From assembly GCA_017549745.1 (NCBI GenBank), contig JAFYUA010000020.1:1-12753 (forward strand): DNA of 12,753 nt, in the 5' to 3' direction. This stretch comes from Clostridia bacterium (GTDB lineage Bacteria; Bacillota; Clostridia; UMGS1810). Within the stretch, counting starts at the first letter, position 1. The number at the start of each line of letters is the position of its first letter. A program made the translations under genes and the position numbers. Below the pieces are notes generated by a model, which ran no database searches, was not told the DNA's origin, and worked only from the letters and a program-made list of their open reading frames with translations. Positions 7,957-12,753 of the stretch are shown one piece after another.

Positions 7957-7985
7957 ATTTTAACTCACATAAAAATATATTGTAA
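7957..7985 (-). promoter_or_regulatory. promoter of the leftward sugar operon
   Basis: On the minus strand TTACAA (7985-7980) and TAAAAT (7962-7957) are separated by exactly 17 bases, about 50 bases before the aldolase start. A second TAAAAT lies 12 bases further downstream. It is back to back with the promoter of the divergent AraC gene, so both can share an operator. Confidence 0.55.
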
Positions 7986-7991
7986 TATTAT

Positions 7992-8021
7992 CACAGGACT
8001 ATTTTTCGAAATCTGTGTCCT
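7992..8021. promoter_or_regulatory. candidate operator between divergent promoters
   Basis: Two interleaved dyads are seen: CACAG (7992-7996) with CTGTG (8013-8017), 21 bases apart or two helical turns, and AGGAC (7995-7999) with GTCCT (8017-8021). They lie just upstream of the leftward -35 and before the rightward promoter, the expected place for the AraC protein encoded next door. The arms are short. Confidence 0.38.
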
Positions 8022-8024
8022 CAT

Positions 8025-8046
8025 TTTGCATTTTTATTTGCATTTT
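8025..8046 (+). repeat. tandem TTTGCATTTT direct repeat overlapping the -35 of the AraC gene
   Basis: Two identical 10-base copies (8025-8034 and 8037-8046) have a 12-base period. The second copy contains the -35 TTGCAT. This could be an activator or autorepressor half-site pair; AT-rich coincidence is possible. Confidence 0.4.
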
Positions 8047-8065
8047 ATAAAAAAAGGATTATAAT
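8038..8065 (+). promoter_or_regulatory. promoter of the divergent AraC gene
   Basis: TTGCAT (8038-8043), a 16-base spacer and consensus TATAAT (8060-8065), 30 bases before the ATG. GGAGG follows at 8082-8086. Confidence 0.65.
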
Positions 8066-8095
8066 TAACATATGAAACTGTGGAGGTAGCAAATT

Positions 8096-8950
8096 ATGCT
8101 TGCTTCAAAAATATATAAATTTAAAATATCAGACATGGACATCACAGTAACCATTGACAATTCTTTTACCAAAACTGCGACTCAGCTTTCTTTCACCGCA
8201 GGTGAAGCCGTCAAGGGTATGCACTGTCACGCCCTCCACGAGTTGTTTTTTGTGAAAGAGAAATCGCTTATTGTGCTCACCGAAGATAAACCGCTTGAAT
8301 TCAAAAATTGTATGGTGTGTATTCCGCCCATGTTCATACACAATTCCATCAGACACGATGATTTGAGAATATTATTTTCTTACAAAATAACCTCAAAAAA
8401 GTTATGCGCTTTTACAACTTTTTTGAACTCTCTTTTTTCTACACCTTCACCGATAGCTGCAAATATTAATGATTCATTCAATGTGTGCTTTGAACAACTA
8501 TCCAGTCTCATTCATGAGTCAGACAAATTATCTGATGAAATTGTAACATCTGCTTTAAAACTGATATTCTATAACATTTACAGTTGTAATACAAATATCC
8601 AGAAAAGCAAAAGGTCAGAAGCACGCGACAGTTATCTTATTACAATAGACAGCACCTTGAGCGATTATCAAAAAAATATCAGTTTGCAATCTATGGCCGA
8701 TGCACTCAATCTGAGCACAAAACAGACATCGCGAATAATACGAAAAAACTATAAATGCACACTTTCAGAACTTGTGACCATGAAAAGACTGGGTGTGGCG
8801 TGTGCACTGCTTGCCAACAGTGACATGGCAGTGGCAGATATTGTGGAGCATATTAACTTCCCATCAGAGAGTTATTTTTATCATCAATTTAAAAAAGCAT
8901 ATGGATGCACTCCCCTGAAATACCGAAAAATTAAGCAGGAAAACATATAA
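8096..8950 (+). CDS. AraC-family transcriptional regulator, divergent to the sugar operon
   Basis: 284 residues; GGAGG nine bases before ATG 8096. The N-terminal cupin-like half shows MHCHALHELFFV (42-53) and IPPMFIHNSIRH (76-87), the paired histidine motifs of the ligand-binding barrel. The C-terminal region from about 193 to 278 has two HTH units: SMADALNLSTKQTSRIIRKN (199-218) and VADIVEHINFPSESYFYHQF (246-265), then GCTPLKYRK (270-278), the AraC signature ending. It shares little visible sequence with the AraC at 1707 outside the signature, so they probably sense different ligands. Divergent placement with interleaved promoters suggests that it controls the 7906-2760 operon and possibly the ceramidase-like gene downstream (80 bases further, no clear terminator between them). 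Cytoplasmic. Confidence 0.92.
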   Translation: MLASKIYKFKISDMDITVTIDNSFTKTATQLSFTAGEAVKGMHCHALHELFFVKEKSLIVLTEDKPLEFKNCMVCIPPMFIHNSIRHDDLRILFSYKITSKKLCAFTTFLNSLFSTPSPIAANINDSFNVCFEQLSSLIHESDKLSDEIVTSALKLIFYNIYSCNTNIQKSKRSEARDSYLITIDSTLSDYQKNISLQSMADALNLSTKQTSRIIRKNYKCTLSELVTMKRLGVACALLANSDMAVADIVEHINFPSESYFYHQFKKAYGCTPLKYRKIKQENI

Positions 8951-8974
8951 GCAACACTAAAAAAACAGCCGTAG

Positions 8975-9004
8975 GTCAGCACTTTCATTATCGTTTGTGC
9001 CGAC
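8975..9004 (+). other. imperfect hairpin before the ceramidase-like gene
   Basis: GTCAGCAC (8975-8982) and GTGCCGAC (8997-9004) pair with one mismatch around a 14-base loop. No T-run follows, so it is not an intrinsic terminator, and read-through from the AraC gene into 9031 is plausible. Confidence 0.3.
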
Positions 9005-9030
9005 ACTTCAGCGGCGGAATGGAGACTTTT

Positions 9031-10374
9031 ATGACAATTAAAGCAGGATTTTCAAAGATTTGCATCAACCCACCCCTCGGTGCACCGATTTCGGGCTATT
9101 ATATGCCGAGGTTTACCAAAGGCATACTCGACGATATATACGTAAGAGCAGTAGCTTTTGATGATGGAAAAAAGAAGGCTGTTATAGTCACTCTTGACCT
9201 CTGCCTCCTCACAGCAGAGCAGTTTGCTCTTTATAAAAATACCATTTCGAAATTTTGCAATATTCCATATGAGGCAGTTTTCATCACATGCTCCCATACA
9301 CACACTGCACCGATTGTGGGCAAAGACTTTGCATCCGAACTTTGCAGCGATCCAACCTATGACGCGCATCTGGCCATGTGTATCCGCGATGCAGCGGCTT
9401 TCGCTTTTGAGGACCTTAGCCCCGCTCGTATGTACAGTGCAAAAAGTGAGGCAAAAGGGATATCATTTTGCCGCCGTTATCGTATGAAAGATGGCAGCGT
9501 CAGAACCAACCCGGGCGTGGGCAATCCTGATATTGACCACCCTCTCGGCACACCCAACGACACCGTCAAGCTCATCAAGCTTGTGCGCGATGGTACTGAT
9601 GACATTTGCCTTGTCAACTTCGGCACTCATCCCGATACTATTGGTGGAGAATACATAAGCGGTGACTGGCCGGGATATGTGTGCTCAGGCTTAGAAGCAG
9701 CTGTACCGGGCATAAAGTGTATGTTTTTGCTTGCTCCTCAGGGCGATGTTAACCATGTGAATGTAAGCCCCACACCAGGTGAAGCGGCAATTTCCGCCAT
9801 CGATTTTGACGATGTGCCCCGAAGCCTTAAGCATGCAAAACACATGGCGCGCGTTATTGTGGGTGCAGTGCTATCTGTATTCACCATATCCGAAGAAATA
9901 AAAAGCGGAGATATCAGCTATGCAACCAAGGCTGTGCGCATAGCTTCCAATCAGGAAAATGACCGTCTTGATGAAGCACGAAAAATAAATGAGCTTTACT
10001 CAAGCGGCAAGGCAAACGAGCTTCCCTACGATGGCATGGAGCTCACCACTGTAGTTGCCGAAGCTGAGAGAATTATCAATCTTTCAAACGGGCCCGAATC
10101 ATTTGAGTTCGTATTGTCTGCTCTCAAGGTAGGGGATTTGGTGTTTGGAGGGTTACCTGGTGAACCATTTACCGAAATCGCCAACAGGATATATGATAGC
10201 TCTCCATTTGACAACACAATCCTCTGTTGTATTTCCAATTCAAACGGTCCATACTTTCCCACAAGCAAGGCATATTCCGAGGGAGGTTATGAGGCCCGCT
10301 CGTCTACGCTAAAACCCGGCGGCGATGATATTATCGTCAATGGAATGTGTGAGCTTTTAAATGAGATAAAATAG
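9031..10374 (+). CDS. neutral/alkaline ceramidase-family zinc hydrolase, nucleophile Ser replaced
   Basis: The start is set at ATG 9031 (447 aa), six bases after GGAG. The N-terminal AGFSKICINPPLGAPISGYY (5-24) and GILDDIYVRAVAFDD (31-45) are typical of this family. Candidate zinc ligands are present: SHTHTAP (88-94; H89/H91), THP (199-201; H200), PGEP (376-379; E378) and GGYEA (418-422; Y420). Authentic neutral ceramidases carry GD/N-x-SPN with the nucleophilic Ser; here the segment is GDVNHVN (238-244), with Asn in its place. There is no signal peptide and no C-terminal immunoglobulin-like domain, unlike secreted ceramidases of about 650 aa. It is therefore probably a cytoplasmic hydrolase acting on a sugar-linked amide, ester or lactone; lipid hydrolysis is unlikely. 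By eye it uses more GC-rich codons than the integrase next to it. It appears full length even though an element is inserted at its stop codon. Confidence 0.85.
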   Translation: MTIKAGFSKICINPPLGAPISGYYMPRFTKGILDDIYVRAVAFDDGKKKAVIVTLDLCLLTAEQFALYKNTISKFCNIPYEAVFITCSHTHTAPIVGKDFASELCSDPTYDAHLAMCIRDAAAFAFEDLSPARMYSAKSEAKGISFCRRYRMKDGSVRTNPGVGNPDIDHPLGTPNDTVKLIKLVRDGTDDICLVNFGTHPDTIGGEYISGDWPGYVCSGLEAAVPGIKCMFLLAPQGDVNHVNVSPTPGEAAISAIDFDDVPRSLKHAKHMARVIVGAVLSVFTISEEIKSGDISYATKAVRIASNQENDRLDEARKINELYSSGKANELPYDGMELTTVVAEAERIINLSNGPESFEFVLSALKVGDLVFGGLPGEPFTEIANRIYDSSPFDNTILCCISNSNGPYFPTSKAYSEGGYEARSSTLKPGGDDIIVNGMCELLNEIK

Positions 10375-10389
10375 GAGTTTTACATCTCA
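10362..10389. other. inverted repeat at convergent stops; candidate recombination core (att) site
   Basis: TGAGATAAAA (10362-10371) pairs with TTTT (10378-10381) plus ATCTCA (10384-10389), with a 2-base interruption (AC) and a 6-base centre TAGGAG. It includes the stop codons of both the ceramidase-like gene (10372-10374) and the integrase (10382-10380). Two inverted arms about a 6-7 base centre is the shape of a tyrosine-recombinase core, and int genes commonly end at their attachment site. A weak bidirectional terminator is the alternative. Confidence 0.4.
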
Positions 10390-11594
10390 AACCCATCTGT
10401 AATCCCATGAAGTCTTGATGTATCTTTTTTAACATAGTACAATTCGGTTATTTGTGAAGTGCTGTGTCCAAGAAGGTCTGCAACTTGCTTGGGGGTTAGA
10501 GCTTTTATTGTGCCATCGGGTTGTTTTATGCCATTTACAAGATTTGTTGCGAAGGTATGTCTGAGTGAGTGCAAGCCTTTTGTTTCAATTCCTGCATTTT
10601 TTAAGATTCTGTAAAATCTTTTGCGGAAGTTTACGGGGTTAGTGTGATTACCTTTTTCGTCGCATATAAGTGGAGAGTCTTCTCCAAAGTATGCTTCATT
10701 TCGCAGTTCTTTTATCATTTCTATAGCAGTGTTATTTAGAGGAATTGTCCTTTTGCTTGTCTTGGTTTTTGTTTTGCCAAGTTTGGCTATTCTGCCTCTT
10801 GTTTTCTTGGTTCCCTCTCTTTTATTTACTTCCTTAAGTGTTTTATTTATATTGAGCTTTTTGTTCTCTAAATCTATATCGCAGTTTTTTAGTGCCAAAG
10901 CTTCACCCGGTCTCATTCCTGTGTTAAGTATTAGTATATATGTCCAAGCCTGCTTATACTTTCTCTTTCCGTTAGAGTAAGTTGAGCAGGCTTCTTTTTT
11001 GAATTTTGCTAATTCTTCTTTGGTGAAGACTGTTACCGTTTCACATTCGGGCAGTATTTCTTTACCTTGTGATGATAAGAAATTTGCTTTTTTTATCATC
11101 TCTACATTATCCATAGGATTTTTGTTTATCAGTTCTTCAAGGTATAGTGTTTTAAAATATTCATTTAGCAGTACATAAGCTTTTTTGACTGTTGAGTAAG
11201 CTAAGCCATTGTTCATAAGGTAATTGAGAAGATTTTTTATATCTGTAGCTGATATATACCCGACAACTTTATCACCTATTATGGGATATATCTGATTGTT
11301 GGCTGTTGCCTCAGCTCTGTCATAAGTTGTTTGTTCCATCGATGGAAATTTAGATACTGCAAGCCAGTTTTGTATGCTGTCTTTTAAAAGTCTTTTGCTT
11401 TCGTCGGTGTTTTTTACTTGGTTTTCAAATTCTGCTATATAGGCAGTAATTTTTTTGTTAGCTTCTTGCTTGGTAGTTCCCGAGAAGGATTTTCGCTTTC
11501 GATTGCCCTGCTCGTCCATATACCATACCACTCCACACCGTCTGCCATCTGTTCTTTTAAATACTTTTCCGTTTGTAAGTAGTTTCTTTAACAT
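10380..11594 (-). CDS. int: site-specific tyrosine recombinase/integrase (Tn916 Int-like)
   Basis: 404 residues; GAGGTGAT precedes ATG 11594. The N-terminal about 60 residues (KRTDGRRCGVVWYMDEQGNR 13-32, then KRKSFSGTTKQEANKKI) form an arm-type DNA-binding domain as in Tn916 integrase. A core-binding SAM-like domain follows at about 70-170. The catalytic domain has Arg228 in NTGMRPGE, Lys276 in a TKTKTSKRTIPL hairpin (275-286), His342 and Arg345 in LHSLRHTFAT, His377 in LLGHSTS, and Tyr386 (or adjacent Tyr387) as nucleophile, so the enzyme looks intact. It inserts and excises the element to its right. The gene ends 5 bases from the neighbour's stop, at the likely left boundary. No excisionase gene is seen upstream, where one often lies. 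Its own promoter and dyad are at 11613-11653. Confidence 0.96.
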   Translation of the reverse strand: MLKKLLTNGKVFKRTDGRRCGVVWYMDEQGNRKRKSFSGTTKQEANKKITAYIAEFENQVKNTDESKRLLKDSIQNWLAVSKFPSMEQTTYDRAEATANNQIYPIIGDKVVGYISATDIKNLLNYLMNNGLAYSTVKKAYVLLNEYFKTLYLEELINKNPMDNVEMIKKANFLSSQGKEILPECETVTVFTKEELAKFKKEACSTYSNGKRKYKQAWTYILILNTGMRPGEALALKNCDIDLENKKLNINKTLKEVNKREGTKKTRGRIAKLGKTKTKTSKRTIPLNNTAIEMIKELRNEAYFGEDSPLICDEKGNHTNPVNFRKRFYRILKNAGIETKGLHSLRHTFATNLVNGIKQPDGTIKALTPKQVADLLGHSTSQITELYYVKKDTSRLHGITDGFEM

Positions 11595-11612
11595 TTAATC
11601 ACCTCAATTCCA

Positions 11613-11625
11613 TTTGTGACACAAA
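11613..11625. promoter_or_regulatory. perfect dyad over the integrase transcription start
   Basis: TTTGTG-A-CACAAA on the plus strand is a perfect 13-base dyad, directly downstream of the integrase -10 and about 20 bases before its ATG. It is a candidate repressor site keeping integrase low. Confidence 0.45.
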
Positions 11626-11626
11626 C

Positions 11627-11653
11627 ATTATCACAAGAAGGTTTACAAGTCAA
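11627..11653 (-). promoter_or_regulatory. integrase promoter
   Basis: On the minus strand TTGACT (11653-11648) and GATAAT (11632-11627), with a TG two bases before the latter (extended -10 style). The spacer of 15 is short; reading the -10 as TAATGT gives 17. The ATG is 32 bases further on. Confidence 0.55.
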
Positions 11654-11689
11654 CGAAGTATTTTGCAATTTCTATATATTTTCCTCCGA

Positions 11690-11790
11690 CACCGCCTAAA
11701 ACACCACCCAAATCGCTCAACCATCGTAAAAAACATGCCACTTTCACCAAAACAGCACCAACACCTCATTTTTAGCACCACCCCAACGGC
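11690..11790. other. G-poor, CACC-rich non-coding tract
   Basis: The plus strand has only 7 G in 11701-11790 and six CACC words between 11690 and 11783, including AGCACCA twice with a 20-base period (11754 and 11774). The minus strand is therefore GGTG-rich. No gene is seen. The tract adjoins the stem-loops at 11780-11845 and may be part of a transfer or replication region. Confidence 0.4.
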
Positions 11791-11804
11791 ACTGCCGGTG
11801 GGTG
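11780..11804. repeat. imperfect hairpin beside the oriT-like stem-loop
   Basis: CGGC-ACT-GCCG forms the top of a stem whose base pairs CACCC with GGGTG. It is GC-rich and lies 8 bases left of the perfect 9-bp stem. Confidence 0.4.
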
Positions 11805-11811
11805 TTTGACC

Positions 11812-11845
11812 GCACTGGTGGCGCATTTCGACACCAGTGCTTTTT
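11812..11845. other. perfect 9-bp stem-loop: oriT-like nick core or rightward terminator
   Basis: GCACTGGTG (11812-11820) and CACCAGTGC (11832-11840) are perfect arms around an 11-base loop. Read rightward it is followed by TTTTT, as in an intrinsic terminator, but no rightward gene precedes it. Read leftward, the loop and second arm contain AAATGCGCC (11828-11820), identical to the core of the RSF1010/R1162 MOB_Q nick region as I remember it. Both readings stay open. Confidence 0.5.
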
Positions 11846-12051
11846 CCTGCTTCAATTTATTCCGCTTAATTTTCAGCTTAATTGAGTTCATTTTCAGGCG
11901 GCAATTTTGCCATTTTCATAGTGCTATTTTTTATGTTTTTTATTACACGATATTTATGTTGTATTCGTAACTCTGTTTTCCTATATGGTGTATTATCCTA
12001 TGCATTGCATTTCTTTTTCCAATATCCACGATGCTTCTGTTCCGACCTGCA
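11846..12051. other. non-coding AT-rich spacer
   Basis: No convincing gene on either strand. It holds only short T-rich runs, a 4-bp GGCA/TGCC hairpin at 11900-11911 and a 39-codon leftward frame (from about 11899) without an SD. Confidence 0.5.
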
Positions 12052-12069
12052 CTTAAAATCGATTTTAAG
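12052..12069. repeat. 18-base perfect palindrome
   Basis: CTTAAAATCGATTTTAAG is self-complementary over all 18 bases. Its core AAAATCGATTTT recurs at 12310-12321. It opens the repeat array and overlaps the first TTTTAAGGT unit. Confidence 0.85.
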
Positions 12070-12377
12070 GTCTTACTATGCGGTTTGTATTGCGGATGCA
12101 AGAGTCTAACTTTTCAGGGTGGTGTACTTACCTTACCACGAAGAGTTATATGCCGAACCCCCGCCTTAAGCCCTTGTCAAACGCACATATCGTTTTTACG
12201 CCGATATATATGCCGTATTTGAGAGATGTAACTTTTCTGGGAGGGGTAAACCCCTTACCGAATATGTTTGGTTTTCAAACACGGATATATCTATTCGATA
12301 TAATCACTCAAAATCGATTTTAAGGTGTTAATTCTCTTTAAATTCTTTTGATTTTGACCTGATATCAATTTTAAGGT
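12063..12377 (+). repeat. repeat family 1: TTTTAAGGT, three direct copies
   Basis: Copies are at 12063-12071, 12318-12326 and 12369-12377, each preceded by ATCGA or ATCAA and followed by a TTA-containing stretch (CTTAC, GTTAA, TTAAC). Copies 1 and 3 sit 45 and 46 bases before a family 2 unit, so the two families form one composite module. Confidence 0.75.
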
Positions 12378-12443
12378 TTAACACTCCCTGTGGCGTTGGC
12401 ACAAGCTGATGCTAAACTTTTCAGGGAGTGTAAACACCTTACC
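12108..12443 (+). repeat. repeat family 2: about 30-base units with covarying mini-stem, three copies
   Basis: Units are at 12108-12137, 12230-12259 and 12415-12443. All begin AACTTTTC(A/T)GGG and end TTACC. The middle varies but can pair with itself: GGTG/TACC, GGGG/CCCC and GTG/CAC around a TAAA or TACT loop, so pairing is kept while bases change. Units 2 and 3 are both followed 11 bases later by GTTTTCAAA (12271-12279 and 12455-12463). Unit spacing is not a multiple of three, arguing against a protein repeat. Confidence 0.75.
12373..12440. repeat. long inverted repeat formed by a family 1 and a family 2 unit
   Basis: The left arm is 12373-12390 and the right arm 12422-12440, with a 31-base loop. 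AAGGT and ACACTCCCTG pair perfectly with ACCTT and CAGGGAGTGT, with a bulge and mismatch between the two blocks. It lies 60 bases past the stop of the replication-type gene on the minus strand. Confidence 0.78.
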
Positions 12444-12499
12444 GCAATATTACCGTTTTCAAAACTGTTGTCGCGTTGGTGTTGAAACGGGTAAATAAT

Positions 12500-12753
12500 T
12501 TATGCGGATGCTCTTGGGTGCTTTCGGTCATATTCCTCAAGCTTTTTCTGAGCCATAGCAATGTTATATTTTTCAGTAGCATCTCTTAATTGCTCCCGAT
12601 AGTAATTATCCATTGCCTTGTATATAGGCTCTATCGTATACATAAGATTACCTTTTCCAGCTTCGCCGGTCTTAGTTGTAATAGTGGTTGGCTCTGTAGA
12701 AATTAATAATTTATCCTCCAGCTCTCTTACGTATTTACCAACAGTACCTGACC
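12500..12753 (-). CDS. winged-helix replication-initiator-like protein (C-terminal part)
   Basis: The frame enters from the right edge and stops at 12502-12500, leaving 83 residues plus 2 bases of a codon. SGTVGKYVRELEDK (1-14) is the recognition helix and following helix of a winged HTH. LISTEPTTITTKTG...GNLMYTI (15-40) is the beta wing, and PIYKAMDNYY begins a helical tail with charged, coiled-coil-like sequence (51-78). This pattern is what I know from helix-turn-helix/replication initiator A-type proteins of clostridial conjugative and mobilisable elements. The N-terminus is outside the window. It lies just upstream of the repeat array, on the same strand as the integrase, and may bind the array. 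A general element regulator is an alternative. Confidence 0.72.
   Translation of the reverse strand, partial: SGTVGKYVRELEDKLLISTEPTTITTKTGEAGKGNLMYTIEPIYKAMDNYYREQLRDATEKYNIAMAQKKLEEYDRKHPRASA

Noticed and set aside
7907..8095. Riboswitch in the operon leader
   Set aside because: The leader after the -10 is only about 50 bases with a 5-bp hairpin, too short for a known class.
10360..10400. tRNA gene as integration site
   Set aside because: No cloverleaf or T-loop consensus is present; the junction lies in a protein gene's 3' end.
11780..11899. Leftward 39-codon lysine-rich frame (starts MNSIKLKIKRN)
   Set aside because: No SD, overlaps the perfect stem-loop and GC-rich hairpin; more likely non-coding, although it could be a decayed small gene of the element.
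11882..12323. Overlapping rightward frames of 63-81 codons
   Set aside because: No ribosome binding sites; they lie on the repeat array, and the repeat copies fall in different reading frames, so the conservation is at nucleotide level.
12441..12455. TAATATT on the minus strand resembling the rolling-circle nonanucleotide TAATATTAC
   Set aside because: Mismatch at the key AC (reads GC) and not in a hairpin loop; common in AT-rich DNA.
12052..12463. CRISPR array
   Set aside because: Repeats are two different families with irregular spacing and differing lengths; no constant repeat-spacer pattern.

Overview
The window looks like chromosomal DNA of a low-GC, Gram-positive anaerobe, most likely a gut Clostridia (Oscillospiraceae/Lachnospiraceae type). 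The reasons are strong AGGAG/AAGGTGG ribosome binding sites before nearly every gene, TTGACT/TATAAT-type promoters, AT-rich spacers, and gene families typical of clostridial sugar loci (GH109-like, YhcH, GxDLY-SGNH, NAT_N/GNAT_C acyltransferase, AraC regulators). This assignment is inference; there is no rRNA or tRNA in the window.

Region 1 (1-10374) is a carbohydrate or sugar-acid utilisation locus. A compact leftward operon runs from 7906 to 2760: a dihydrodipicolinate synthase/N-acetylneuraminate lyase-family aldolase, an unrecognised cysteine-rich protein, an SDR, an aldo/keto reductase, a YhcH/NanQ-like sugar anomerase and a GxDLY-SGNH esterase. Gaps are 11-31 bases and SDs often overlap the previous stop. 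Downstream on the same strand are an AraC regulator with its own promoter and a 27-bp terminator-like hairpin, a GNAT-like acyltransferase-domain protein, and the N-terminal half of a GH109-type Gfo/Idh/MocA protein cut by the window edge. A second AraC gene (8096) faces away from the operon. It is followed by a zinc hydrolase of the neutral-ceramidase family that lacks the ceramidase nucleophile. The set suggests release, de-acylation, anomerisation, redox steps and aldol cleavage of a modified sugar or sugar acid. There is no transporter, kinase or dehydratase in view, so the substrate cannot be named.

Region 2 (10375-12753) is the end of an integrated mobile element. A Tn916-type tyrosine integrase gene is convergent with the ceramidase-like gene, with 5 bases between the stop codons. 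An inverted repeat straddles both stops and looks like a recombinase core site. To the right are the integrase promoter with a dyad, a G-poor CACC-rich tract, a perfect 9-bp stem-loop holding a MOB_Q-like nick-core string, a 390-bp array of two interleaved repeat families with a 31-base-loop inverted repeat, and the C-terminal part of a winged-helix replication-initiator-like protein. The layout (core site, int, oriT-like stem, iteron-like array, rep-like gene) fits an integrative mobilisable or conjugative element extending past the right edge.
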